DNA of 64,000 nt, from contig OZ244830.1 in assembly GCA_965220425.1 (NCBI GenBank), forward strand, positions 3,472,001-3,536,000. The letters run 5' to 3'. The stretch is from Azophilus sp965220425. GTDB taxonomy: Bacteria > Pseudomonadota > Gammaproteobacteria > Pseudomonadales > Azotimanducaceae. A model generated the notes under the pieces. The model saw only the letters and a program-made list of their open reading frames with translations. It had not been told where the DNA came from and did not search any database. A program made the position numbers and the translations under genes. Of the stretch, positions 27,256-36,150 are shown piece after piece; within the stretch, counting starts at the first letter, position 1; each line of letters begins with the position of its first letter.

Positions 27256-28556
27256 AAAAAGCCGAGTTCCCCGGCCAGCGCCGTGAAGTTCGCCAGCACC
27301 GTGCGCCAACTCGGGTGGCTATTCGGCCAATCGCTCACCGGAAGAACGCCCATCCGACGCATGTAGTTCTCGTAGTGATCCCGCCAGACGGGCCGCGCGA
27401 GTTCCTCCAAAACGGCGGCAACCGAGTCGTGCGTGGTCTCGCCGCGCAACATGGTCTCGCGCGCGGTTTCCGGGTTGAGGAGGATCAATGCGGGGCGAAG
27501 GGCTGCAAGATCGTGGACATGGCGCACCAGATCGGGGTACGAGTCGGCATTGCGCGGCAGTCGCGCCGTGAGCGCCTGCCATTTCCCGCTCGCGATCTCC
27601 ACGGGATGGATCGTCTCGAACCGCTCGCCGCCTAGCCCGGCTTGCTCGACGGTCGGCATCATCAGCGGAATGCGTACCAGTTCGCACTTCAGCCCTGCCA
27701 CCACCTGTTCATCGGGAACGGCGCTTTGGTAGTTGTAGATGAACGTCTGCAGCACGGCGTCCTTGCGGATGCGCCCCTTGCGTGCAGGTTGCAGGAAGGG
27801 CATCTCCGTATGGACATGCGCCTTGAACTCCTGCCCAATCTCCTTGAGCGCTGCGGTCCGCTCGTCGGCGCGGAGCCGTTGCACGGACTCGTTCGGAATC
27901 AGGCGGACATCCAGATCTTCCGAGAAACGGTTGGTCAGCCGATGGTACGCCACCAGTGCCGTGCCACCCTCGATGGCAAGCGTGGCCCGTTCGCTGCGGA
28001 AGCGCTCCATAGCGACGAGCGCCCGGCGCACAATCAGGTCCTTCTCCGCCCGGGCTGGAGAATGACACCGCTCGAAAGCGTGGAAGTGCGCTTCGATTTC
28101 CCTGCGGGTCGGCGGCTCCTGCATCACGCTCATGGTGACTCCTTGTTGCCGGCCAGCCGCCGGCTTTCCGTCCGGCGTCTCGAAGATGGCCTGTACGCCT
28201 CGCTTGCGAATGAGGCGGCGGCAGGGCCGATCCAGCCGCCACACCGCGCCCCCGGACTTCTGGCTGTATCCGCGCACCGGTTCGCCTGGCAGGATGCGGT
28301 AGCCCAGCTTCGGCATCACTTCCGGGACGATGTCGAAAACCTTGGCGGCACCAATGCCGTAGATGCCTTGGCCGACGCGCGTCAGTGCGCCGGACTCGCA
28401 ATAGTGGCGCAACGCCCGATCGCAGGCGTGCGCCGGTGCGCACGACAACAACTCCGAGCGCAGGATCGCCTTGCGTCCGGGCTCCCGGAGCAGGCTTCCG
28501 ACCGCCTCGCAGGCGACATCGTATGCGGTCGCGACCGATGCCATTGGGCTACTCAC
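27234..28556 (-). CDS. AbiEi-AbiEii fusion (type IV toxin-antitoxin on one chain)
   Basis: A 440-residue protein joining two abortive-infection partners. Residues 1-140 look like an AbiEi/DUF6088-type antitoxin: a winged helix (ILRSELLSCAPAHACDRALR, then SGALTRVGQGIYGIG) and a basic segment. Residues 150-440 are an AbiEii nucleotidyltransferase toxin with the polymerase-beta signature EGGTALVAYHRL and SEDLDVRLI. In known systems these are separate overlapping genes. Here the frame is continuous, yet codon 142 is ATG preceded by AAGGAG and five bases, so the toxin could also be made alone. The last residues are encoded by a 29-bp palindrome. Such loci give phage resistance. Confidence 0.8.
   Translation of the reverse strand: MSSPMASVATAYDVACEAVGSLLREPGRKAILRSELLSCAPAHACDRALRHYCESGALTRVGQGIYGIGAAKVFDIVPEVMPKLGYRILPGEPVRGYSQKSGGAVWRLDRPCRRLIRKRGVQAIFETPDGKPAAGRQQGVTMSVMQEPPTRREIEAHFHAFERCHSPARAEKDLIVRRALVAMERFRSERATLAIEGGTALVAYHRLTNRFSEDLDVRLIPNESVQRLRADERTAALKEIGQEFKAHVHTEMPFLQPARKGRIRKDAVLQTFIYNYQSAVPDEQVVAGLKCELVRIPLMMPTVEQAGLGGERFETIHPVEIASGKWQALTARLPRNADSYPDLVRHVHDLAALRPALILLNPETARETMLRGETTHDSVAAVLEELARPVWRDHYENYMRRMGVLPVSDWPNSHPSWRTVLANFTALAGELGFLEEMGSE
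28139..28144 (-). promoter_or_regulatory. Internal ribosome-binding site inside the AbiE fusion
   Basis: On the coding strand AAGGAG is followed by TCACC and then the in-frame ATG at 28133-28131. A consensus site with this spacing inside an open frame suggests independent initiation of the AbiEii domain, the arrangement left when two overlapping genes come to share a frame. Confidence 0.55.
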
Positions 28557-28695
28557 CAGTGGTATGTTGCGTTAGGACAACCTAACCTAGAGTGCCCCGT
28601 GATTCCACCGCTGATGATCAGCCGCAAGGATGACGAGTTGGTCGGAGAAGTGGCCCCGGAAATTTGAACAACGCGTTAAGGTGTAGCCAATCGGC

Positions 28696-28812
28696 ACAGC
28701 AAAAAGGAAGTAGTATTCGGCGGAGTTCAAAGCGAAAGTCGCACTCTCGGCGATCCGCGGAGACGGGACGCTGGCGGAGCTGGCGAGCCGCTACAAGATT
28801 CATTCGAACACC
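28696..28812 (+). mobile_element. IS3-family OrfA fragment with in-frame stop
   Basis: The frame reads AKRK, a TAG at 28711-28713, then YSAEFKAKVALSAIRGDGTL and AELASRYKIHSN, the helix-turn-helix start of IS3-family OrfA proteins. The rest of OrfA, all of OrfB and the inverted ends are absent. It abuts an IS91-type fragment at about 28805. Confidence 0.78.
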
Positions 28813-29090
28813 CTGAGCTTGCCGCCGCACTTGGGGCAGGTTTCGATGTCAATGGCGAAGACTCTCTTCAAGCGCTGCATCCAGGTCATGGGTGCGAGGG
28901 GCTTGTCGCGTTGTCTGGCCTCACAGCAGGTCGCCGCGTGTAGCGAAAAGCCAGGCTGCCTGGCGAGCAGGGTTGAAGCGGATGGTTCCGGTTGTACCGG
29001 AACGGTGCGCAGGGTCAGCGCCTTACGACCGGCGTTGGGACCGATGGCGATGCGGCAACGGATGGAGGCGCCGATCAACTGGTCGAGTGC
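28800..29090 (-). mobile_element. IS91-family transposase fragment
   Basis: The minus frame contains two separated pieces of an IS91-type (Y2) transposase: GPNAGRKALTLRTVP and FSLHAA, followed by MTWMQRLKRVFAIDIETCPK and CGGKLRVF with the zinc-finger cysteines. A long middle section is missing between them. The N-terminal catalytic part is absent and the C-terminus ends at the junction with the IS3 scrap. No active element remains. Confidence 0.75.
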
Positions 29091-29917
29091 CTCACCGATC
29101 GACCGGGATCTGGCCGGCGCATCGAATTGATGCCCGCCATGCGTAACAACTGAATCGGCAACGGCAACACCCGCACGCCATTGATTTCACCGGTACTGCG
29201 GCTTTTGCTCCAGATCTCGCCATTGTCGTAGCGGGCTATCTGCTTGATGGCCTTAGGAAGCAGTTGGCTGGTCCATTTGATTTCGACGGGCCAGAATCGG
29301 CCGTCGTGCACGTACGCGACGTCCACCTCGGCCTGAGCCTTGATGTAGTAGGTAGGATAGAAGCGGTGAAAGTGGCTCGCGACACAGGCCTCCACGATCT
29401 TCGATTCCCACAACGGATCTTCCAGCACGGCCTGGATCTGCCGCTCGAACGGGTCGGCCTCCGGCGTCAGCCAGGCGCGAACGGCATGCAGGATACAGGG
29501 ATCGCTGAACACCAGCTTTCGGGCTTTCTTGGGGGCTGGCGCGAGCTTGTCCTCGATCAGGGCGGGCAGGACATGAACCGCGTCCATGCGCTCGAGCAAC
29601 GCCACGTAGTCCGCCACGGTTCTTGGATGGTCGATGGAGAGATCCTGCGCCAGCGCATTCCAGGTAACCTGGGTGGCGTATCGCTTGACGATGGCGGCCA
29701 GCACTTCCCGGAGGTACGGCTCCCGGCGCCCGCGCTTGAGCACGTCGCCGCGAATCCAGTCCGAATAGGTTGCCAGGGTGCTCTTGCGTATCGTGCCGTA
29801 TTCAGCGAAATCATTGATGCCCGTCAGGTATCCGCCGTGGATGAGATACCGGGAAAACGCCGCAAAGACGGACTCGAGCACCTCGTCCGGTATGGACTTC
29901 GTTTTCTCCCTATTGCT
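29075..29917 (-). pseudogene. DUF4143 ATPase-type protein lacking its AAA domain
   Basis: The frame matches the C-terminal half of the common AAA+/DUF4143 proteins: FSRYLIHGGYLTGI, a winged-helix region (YATQVTWNALAQDLSIDHPR), KARKLVFSDPCILHAV and the nuclease-like end ESKIVEACVASHF, AEVDVAYVHDGRFWPVEIKW. The N-terminal ATPase with its Walker motifs is missing; upstream lies a fragment of an unrelated gene on the other strand. The frame is open without a good start (the first candidate is a GTG at 29881). A copy of its last part, with an internal deletion, occurs at 35995-36125. Confidence 0.75.
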
Positions 29918-29936
29918 GTTGCCGTTGTGGTTGGTT

Positions 29937-30041
29937 AACGACGTTCAAGAAGGCTTCGAGAACATCCCCCAAACCCTGACCAGGCTGTTCACGGGGCAGA
30001 ACCGCGGCAAGCAACTGCTGAAGATCGCCGATTCGGCTTGA
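29937..30041 (+). pseudogene. C-terminal scrap of an NADP-dependent (MDR) oxidoreductase
   Basis: The plus frame ends with NDVQEGFENIPQTLTRLF and TGQNRGKQLLKIADSA, matching the final helix and strand of medium-chain reductases, which typically end E-G-L-E-N-A-P-x-A-L followed by G-K-x-x-V-K-V. The other nine tenths are absent. The breakpoint with the DUF4143 gene lies near 29920. Confidence 0.6.
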
Positions 30042-30068
30042 CCGGCGCAGGGTGTGCTGCCTATCGGA

Positions 30069-30341
30069 TTACTTCCGGCTGATGAGCCTATAGGTTTCCT
30101 CATAGATCCGCTTTCTAGGCCCGACGGCAACGATCTCTATGTAATCGCCCTCATTGATGGCATAGACAATGCGAACCTTTCCCAATCGAAAGCTGCGCAA
30201 TCCCCGCAACTCATCCACCGGTGGCTTGCCGCTCGTTGGGTCTTCGACAATTGTGCGCAGTGCCTCTCTTATTCGGCGCTTCAGGTCAGGATGCGAGTGG
30301 CGTATCAGCGTCGCCGTCTCGTCCGGAACATTGAGCTTCAT
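30069..30341 (-). CDS. RelE/ParE-family toxin
   Basis: A 90-residue toxin beginning MKLNVPDETATLIRHSHPDL, with the core strand GLRSFRLGKVRIVYAI and the late segment VAVGPRKRIYEETYRL, the order seen in RelE-like endoribonucleases. It follows the antitoxin gene by 24 bases in the same direction. The start chosen is the second of two close Met codons, which matches family length. It would cut mRNA at the ribosome or poison gyrase, depending on subgroup. Confidence 0.85.
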   Translation of the reverse strand: MKLNVPDETATLIRHSHPDLKRRIREALRTIVEDPTSGKPPVDELRGLRSFRLGKVRIVYAINEGDYIEIVAVGPRKRIYEETYRLISRK

Positions 30342-30365
30342 GCGGCAAAGCAATCGGTTCGCGCG

Positions 30366-30629
30366 TCACTGGCCCACCAATTCGTCCAACGTGTACAGCC
30401 GAGCTTTATTTTCCTTCAACATGCGCAGCCCGTCTTTTATTTCGTCCATCAACTCAGCATCGGACTTTATGGCGACCGTTTCCCGCCAGCCTTCGAATTC
30501 GCTTGGACTGACGAGCACCGCGGCTGGGGCGCCATTTTTGGTGATGACGACTTCCTCGTCCGATACGTTAATTGCTTCAATTAACGCGCTCAGCTTCATT
30601 TTGGCTTCCGAAAGGGACATCACCTTCAT
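30366..30629 (-). CDS. Phd/YefM-family antitoxin
   Basis: An 87-residue antitoxin. MKVMSLSEAKMKLSALIEAI and EEVVITKNGAPAAVLVSPSE form the DNA-binding fold of prevent-host-death proteins; the helical, charged C-terminus (MDEIKDGLRMLKENKAR) binds the toxin. First gene of the pair, with a palindromic site at 30638-30663 directly upstream for autorepression. Confidence 0.9.
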   Translation of the reverse strand: MKVMSLSEAKMKLSALIEAINVSDEEVVITKNGAPAAVLVSPSEFEGWRETVAIKSDAELMDEIKDGLRMLKENKARLYTLDELVGQ

Positions 30630-30637
30630 GGTTTGAC

Positions 30638-30663
30638 CTATATTCTAGTTGACCAGAATATAG
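30638..30663 (-). promoter_or_regulatory. Inverted repeat, probable operator of the Phd/RelE pair
   Basis: CTATATTCT and AGAATATAG face each other across eight bases, nine bases upstream of the antitoxin start. The AT-rich dyad could overlap the promoter, the normal site for antitoxin binding. Confidence 0.6.
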
Positions 30664-31015
30664 ATCATTTTCGTTCGCCAAGAGCGGATAATCAACCTTA
30701 GTTTCCACCATCACCAGTAGTCGCGGCCACTTCCTCCGGAGTCAAGCCACGGCTGTAGAGAATGCGCTCGCTGTCGTGCGGGCGGCGCAGTAGTCGCCGA
30801 GCAGCGCGTTGCGCATAGGAAGAATAACCGCCCGAAAACTGGCGATCTGAAAGTAAGGCGGTCGTGCTTTCGGGTCGATGATGGGGCGGAGATCCGGTCA
30901 CGCACCGAGCAGGTCATCGAGGCGGACAATGGGCTCCTTGCCATCGATCCGCACCTCGTCGAGTCGCGCCCAATCCCGGGCCGCCGACTATTGCCGTTCT
31001 CCGTTTGCGCAACCC
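30664..31015. other. Gene-free stretch, no recognised content
   Basis: Between the toxin-antitoxin operator and the receptor gene. One minus frame reads RDWARLDEVRIDGKEPIVRL and DDLLGA then stops, and another ends ILYSRGLTPEEVAATTGDGG. Both look like eroded coding sequence, but I cannot assign a family. Confidence 0.4.
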
Positions 31016-33153
31016 CTACAAGCTGTAGTGCAGCCGCACCCCGTAGGTGCGCGGGGGTGCCAGCCAGGCCCTGGCGATCGCCGCGTCCCGAACACCTGGG
31101 CGTAGTGCAACTCGTTGTCCAGGTTGCGGCCCCACACCGAGACGGCCCAGCCCTGCGTGCCGTGGCGCCAGGTCAGGAAGGCGTTGATGAGTTCGAAGCC
31201 GTCTTCCGCCAGGTCGTCGTTGTTGAACTGATCGAAGTAGTACTTGCCGGTGTGCTGGAATTCGCCCCTGAACGTGAGTTCCCCGGCATCGCCCAGGTGC
31301 CAGGTGTAGTTCGCCGCCACATGCAGCTTGAACCTGGGGGACTGGTTGAGGCGGTTGCCCGCCACGCTTTCGACCAGACCGGTGCGCGGGTTGATGGTGT
31401 CGTATTCCGTGTATTCGCTGTCGATCCAGGCGAACGAGAACTCGAGCACGAGCGGGTCCGCCGGCGCCCATTGGCTTGCGAATTCGAGGCCCATGATCTC
31501 CGCCTTGCCAGCGTTGCTGTTGCGCACGTCCACGCCGCCGCCGCTCGGCAAGATGGTGCGCAGTTGCAGGTCGCGGTAGTCGTAGAAGAAGCCGGTCACC
31601 GTGGCCTGCAGACGGCCGTCCGCGAAACGCCCCTTCAGCCCGGCCTCGTAGCTCCAGATCTCCTCCTGGTCGACCGGCGGCTCGTCGCTCGCCACGGAGT
31701 TGTAGCCGCCGCTCTTGAAGCCGTTGCTCGCCGAGACATAGGCCATCACGTCGTCGTTGATGTCGTACTGCAGCACGAACCGGGGGGTGGGCGCCTTCCA
31801 ACTCTCCTTGCCCGTGGCCAGCGGCAGTTGTGCCGAACTGATCTGGTTGCCGAATACGTCAATGTTCAGCGTCGAGACGTGTTCCTTTTCCTCGTAGCTG
31901 TAGCGCAGGCCGGCGGTGCCGCGCAGGCGGTCGGTGAAGCTGTAGGTCGCCTCGGCGAACATCGCCCAGGCGAACACTTCGAGATCGCCGATCACGTTTA
32001 CGGCGACGACGCCGCCCGGTTGGTTTACCGTGATGTGTTCGAAGGCTTCCTCCGTGAACACGAAGGCGCCGGCCGTCCAATCCAGCCTCTCGAAGTTCAC
32101 CCGCTGTATCCTGAACTCCTGGGAGAAGCTCTCAGAGTCGTTGTCGACAAAGAAATAGCCGCCGTCGGCCTCAGTGCCATCGGTCTCGAACTGCAGGTCA
32201 CTCTTGATCTTCCGCCAGGCCGTCTGCGAAATCAGGTCATAGTCACCCTTCGACCAGGTGACCACGAGGCTCGAGCCGTCGCCGCGGAATTCCCGCTTGG
32301 TACCCGGTACGTTTGAATTGATGCGGAAGGGGTCGTCCGGCAGCGGCAACGGGCTACCGCGGGTGATGCGAACGTTCGACGCCCCGAGCGCATCGTCGTG
32401 GGTCTTGTCGTAGCGCAGCAGCACATCGACGTCCTCGGCCGGCAGCCAGTTGAGGGACAGGTTGCCCGCCACCACATCCTCGCCCTTCAGGCGCTCGTCG
32501 AGGTAGGGGTTGTAACCGTAGTTGTCGCGCTCGGCGTAGACCAGCGATGCGCGCCCGAGCAGCCGGTCTTCGACGATCGTGCCGGCGGCGGCGAGCTTGA
32601 GTTCCGTGGCGTTGTAATTGCCGTAACCGAAGCTCGCGTCGAAGCTCGGCTCGGCGGAGGGCCGCTTGGTGATGATGTTGATGGCGCCGCCCGTGGCGTT
32701 GCGGCCGTACAGGGTGCCTTGGGGCCCCTTGAGCACCTCCACGCGCTCGACATCGACGAATCGCTGAAAGGTGGTGTTGAACCGGGGCAGGTAGACCCCG
32801 TCGACATACATGGCGACCGCCGAGTCGGTACCGACACCGATGATCTCGTTGCCGACGCCGCGCACGAAGGTGTTGGAACCGCCCGAACTCACCTGGTTGA
32901 CACTCAGGCTCGGCTCGTAGGCGGCCAGATCCTCGAGATTCTCGATCTTCGAGCGCTCGAGCGCCGCATCGGAAAAAGCCGTCACGGAGGCCGAGACATC
33001 GAGAATGCTCTCCTCCTTGCGCTGGGCGGTGACCATGATCTCTTCCAGTACCGGGATTTCGTCCGTCAGCTCCTCGGCGTGCACGGCTTCGGCGATACCG
33101 GACAATGCGCAAATCCCCAGCATCAATGGGATGACCTGTCGAATCGATTGCAT
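31016..33153 (-). CDS. TonB-dependent outer-membrane receptor, frameshifted near its end
   Basis: About 713 residues: signal peptide ending AVHAEE, TonB-box-like EEIMVTAQRKEE, a plug domain with LKGPQGTLYGRNATGGAINI, and a 22-strand barrel with repeated motifs such as YVSASNGFKSGGYNS. The uninterrupted frame runs to 30988 but ends in unlikely sequence (PGWHPRAPTGCGC). Shifting by one base near 31088-31091 restores DAAIARAWLAPPRTYGVRLH and YSL with a stop at 31016, the usual receptor terminus. If the shift is genuine, the last barrel strand is lost. It would import a large or scarce ligand using the TonB system; the ligand is unknown. Confidence 0.88.
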
Positions 33154-33807
33154 GATGGACCCTCATTGTTGGAAATCGTTGCCCGTCCGCTCGACCGGCA
33201 ATGATCGTTCGAAATGACTGCCGCCGATCCCCGCAAGTCTGGGTCGACTGGCATTTGCTCCTGCAGAGAATGACGCACCGGCGTTCACCCCCCCCAATCG
33301 ACCATGCCGGGGCAGGGCTGTGCATGGAAGAATAAAACGCCGGTTCGTCCCCACGAAGACGCCTTTGCACACGGGAACTCCCGGATTCATCTTGGGGGCA
33401 TCAGCCAGGGGCAGCGTCTTTTGTCTGGTCTGGTCTGGTCGAGTTGGCTGAAGAAATGGCAACTTTGGTGATAGCCGCATTGCGAGCAGGTGTTCAAGCC
33501 CCCTGCGCGACTGTCGCCAGATGCAGGAGTGCAACTCGGCGACACACCTCGAGCCGGCGGTCGGAAATCTGTCGAAGACGGTCACGCAACCGGGTCGATG
33601 TCCGCTTGCCCCATATCACAAGTGTCGCGGTCTCGGTGCAATGCTGGGGCCTGCTACTGGCTGCCGGGCCGATCTTGGACAGGGTGCCGTGAACGTGAAA
33701 GACTCGTTCCGCCGGCATCGACTCGGGCCCTGAATCGTGATTTTGTGAGCCAGGCGCCCGGTTTGGTCGGCGGCCGTCGCACCCAACCGGATCGAGAGGA
33801 AAACAGG
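33154..33807. other. 654-bp intergenic region
   Basis: Lies between the divergent receptor and M19-like genes and must hold both promoters. A short run of TCTGG units occurs near 33424-33440. Open frames here are short and lack family features. I see nothing else assignable. Confidence 0.4.
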
Positions 33808-34920
33808 ATGGACGAGAACGGAATCAATCGCAGGCAGTTGCTGGGCGGTACCGCTGTGCTGGCGGCCCTTGCCGCGACCCATGGGGCGAAAGCGGGCGTG
33901 CACACCGGCTCCGATGCGCTGGTTGTCGACGGCCTCGACACCTCATCGCCCCTCGACGGTTTCATCGACCTGCTCGAAACCGGCGGTGTGGACGTGGTGC
34001 ACAAGAGCATCGCCGGCATGGAGAGCTTCGGCCAGATCCTGCAGCTCATCGACCGCAATCCCGACCGCATCGCCCTCGCCCGCTCGGTCGCGGACATTCA
34101 TGCCGCCAAGCAGGCCGGCAAGATCGCGATGATCGTGGGGTTCCAGAGCGCCAACCACCTCGAGCGGCTGTACCACAAGAGGCCCTTCGAGTCCTACGCA
34201 ACGCTGAAGAGCGTGTTCCGCGCCTACGTAGAACTCGGCGCCCGGGTGCACGGCATCACCTACAACGTGGCGAACCTGTTCGGCGGCGGCAACATGGATC
34301 ACAACGTGCCGCTGACCAAGGCGGGACGCGTACTGGTGGAGACGATTCACGAGCACAACGTGGTGCTGGACGTGGGCGGGCACTGTGCCGAACAGACCGG
34401 TTTCGATGCGCTGGCGATCTCGAGCGGCGTGCCGGTGGTCGCCACCCACACCAACATGGCGGCGCTGAACCCCAACATGCGTGCCATAAGCGACCGGCTC
34501 GCAGAAGCCATCGCCGGCACCGGCGGCGTGATCGGGCTCACCGCCATCAGCGACTTCCTGGTGCGCCACCCCGGCGTGCTGGACGAGTATCCGGAGAAAA
34601 GCCCACGCGCGCAGATCGAAATGCTGGTGGATCAGTACGACTACCTGAAAAACCTCGTCGGCATCGACCACGTGGGGCTCGGGCCGGACTTCATCTGGGG
34701 TTGGGGGCCGAGCCTGCCCCACCCGCCGGGGGCCGACATGATTTTTCCGGTCGACTCCATGGGCTACGGCGTTGCCGAAACCGTCGAGGGGTTCGAGGAC
34801 ATCTCCGAGTTACCGAACCTGGTGAAGCACCTGCGCGAGCGCGGCTGGAACAATGCCGAACTGGACAAGATGCTGGGCCAGAACTGGATGCGGGTATACG
34901 GGCAAGTGTGGGGAGCCTGA
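33808..34920 (+). CDS. M19 dipeptidase-like protein with altered metal site
   Basis: A 370-residue TIM-barrel protein of the membrane/renal dipeptidase family with a short signal (NRRQLLGGTAVLAALAATHG). Kept features are His in DVGGHCAEQTG, His in VVATHTNMAAL and Asp in VGLGPDFIWGWG. However, the strand that normally carries HxD reads VVDGLDTSS, so the first His is Leu, and the bridging Glu (normally G-I-E-G) is Gln in MIVGFQSANHL. A binuclear zinc site of the standard type is therefore unlikely. GAGAGGA precedes the ATG at 33808; the open frame extends upstream without similarity. Confidence 0.82.
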   Translation: MDENGINRRQLLGGTAVLAALAATHGAKAGVHTGSDALVVDGLDTSSPLDGFIDLLETGGVDVVHKSIAGMESFGQILQLIDRNPDRIALARSVADIHAAKQAGKIAMIVGFQSANHLERLYHKRPFESYATLKSVFRAYVELGARVHGITYNVANLFGGGNMDHNVPLTKAGRVLVETIHEHNVVLDVGGHCAEQTGFDALAISSGVPVVATHTNMAALNPNMRAISDRLAEAIAGTGGVIGLTAISDFLVRHPGVLDEYPEKSPRAQIEMLVDQYDYLKNLVGIDHVGLGPDFIWGWGPSLPHPPGADMIFPVDSMGYGVAETVEGFEDISELPNLVKHLRERGWNNAELDKMLGQNWMRVYGQVWGA

Positions 34921-34988
34921 CGGCTACGGCTCGGCAACGTTCGGTCAGCCGTTTCTTGACCGCGTTGGCGGCGCTCCTTCGTGGGGGT

Positions 34989-35276
34989 TCATCGAATCAT
35001 ATTCGGTTCCCAGAACCGGCGAAAAGGCTCGAGCCAGGCGTCGACTTCCTGCAACGGGTCCGCGTCTATGGCGTAGATCCGGCGAGCGCCATGAATGCGC
35101 ACGCGGGCGAAACCATGATCGCGCAGCACCTTGAGGTGCTGGGAGACGGCCGCCTGGGTGATCGCGAACTCGTCCCGCACGACGTCGACGATCTCGCCGG
35201 CGGCGCGCTCGCCGCCGCTGAGCAGCTCGAGGGCGCGCCGCCGCACCGGATCGCCGAGTACTTCGAAGGCGTGCAT
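34989..35276 (-). CDS. ArsR-family transcriptional regulator
   Basis: A 95-residue winged-helix repressor: FEVLGDPVRRRALELLSGGE, recognition helix region ITQAAVSQHLKVLRDHGF and wing VRIHGARRIYAID. No metal-binding cysteines are visible, so it is of the metal-independent type commonly paired with SRPBCC proteins. Its ATG overlaps the stop of the upstream SRPBCC gene (ATGA), giving a tight two-gene operon under the palindrome at 35936-35961, to which it probably binds. Confidence 0.92.
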   Translation of the reverse strand: MHAFEVLGDPVRRRALELLSGGERAAGEIVDVVRDEFAITQAAVSQHLKVLRDHGFARVRIHGARRIYAIDADPLQEVDAWLEPFRRFWEPNMIR

Positions 35277-35917
35277 CAGCCCGACGCGAGCGGGTCGCCG
35301 GTGTAGAAGGCCGTCGTGCGCCGCGCCGCGCCGCGCGCGGTCTCGGGGTCCGTCCCGGCCGCGATGGCTGCCTGACCCCACGCCTCGCTGCTCCCGGTGA
35401 GGAGCGCCTTGCCGTCCGGGGTGGTGTGGAACGTGGCCTCGTCCATCTTCGGCTCGTCCGGCCGGGTCAGGTGCAGTTCCATCCCGAGGAGGCCCATCTC
35501 CCACCCGACCCCGACGGCGCCAGGGCCGAACTCGGCCCAGTGGTCCGACAGCAGCGCCGTGTGGGTGAGCGCAAGGCGCGCACCGCCGGCGCCGTCCTCC
35601 GCGAGCCTCGCCTCCAACCAACTGACATTGCCGCCGAACTCCCAGGTCAGGGCGAGAAACGAGGGATGTTCGCAATGCGTAATCGTCCCTCCCGCATTGC
35701 CTTCCAACCGGTAGCGGCCGCCGAGCTCGAGGTCCCCGCTGACCGGCAGGAACCAGCGCGCGATCCGCTCCGCGCTCGTCACCGCGTCCCACAGATCCTC
35801 GACCGTGGTCGCGTAACTCCGCGCGAGGGTGACCGCCCGGGCGGCTTGTCCATCGCGTTCGAGCGAGGACACGGTGCGGTCCACGACGCCGAGGTGGCTC
35901 TCGACGTTCAGGTCCAT
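35276..35917 (-). CDS. SRPBCC (AHSA1-like) protein
   Basis: A 213-residue protein of the Aha1/START-like group. The N-terminal strand AVTLARSYATTVEDLWDAVT and ERIARWFLPVSGDLELGG, then LTWEFGGNVSWLEARL, are typical. Function of such ArsR-linked proteins is mostly unknown; they bind small hydrophobic molecules and may act in toxin response. First gene of the operon with the ArsR regulator. Confidence 0.9.
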   Translation of the reverse strand: MDLNVESHLGVVDRTVSSLERDGQAARAVTLARSYATTVEDLWDAVTSAERIARWFLPVSGDLELGGRYRLEGNAGGTITHCEHPSFLALTWEFGGNVSWLEARLAEDGAGGARLALTHTALLSDHWAEFGPGAVGVGWEMGLLGMELHLTRPDEPKMDEATFHTTPDGKALLTGSSEAWGQAAIAAGTDPETARGAARRTTAFYTGDPLASG

Positions 35918-35935
35918 GACTGCTCCACCAACTAA

Positions 35936-35961
35936 AGCAACACCTTATATAAGGTGTTGCT
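35936..35961 (-). promoter_or_regulatory. 26-bp perfect palindrome, ArsR operator
   Basis: AGCAACACCTTAT is followed at once by its exact reverse complement, centred between 35948 and 35949 and 19 bases upstream of the SRPBCC start. Its position and symmetry make it the probable binding site of the ArsR dimer encoded in the same operon. The TATAT centre may also form part of the -10 box. Confidence 0.8.
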
Positions 35962-35994
35962 AATATATTGTCAAACCAGACTGTCATCGAAGCG

Positions 35995-36125
35995 ACCAAG
36001 GGCGAGACGATCGACCGGGAACTGGCCGGCGCGTCGAATTGATGCCCGACACGCGCAACAACTACGCGACGTCCACCTCGGCCTGAGCCTTGATGTAGTA
36101 GGTCAGATAGAAGCGGTGAAAGATG
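35995..36125 (-). pseudogene. Deleted copy of the DUF4143 gene's 3' end
   Basis: Minus frame: IFHRFYLTYYIKAQAEVDVA, a stop, then LLRVSGINSTRRPVPGRS. Both halves match the gene at 29075-29917 (HFHRFYPTYYIKAQAEVDVA and LLRMAGINSMRRPDPGRS), but the roughly 150 bases that separate them there are missing here. The DNA is similar as well, indicating a duplicated then deleted segment. Confidence 0.85.
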
Positions 36126-36150
36126 GCGGACGCTACCGCGGCGTCAAGGT

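Noticed and set aside
33163..33585. 140-residue minus frame upstream of the receptor gene
   Set aside because: No ribosome-binding site, no family pattern, and it occupies the promoter region.
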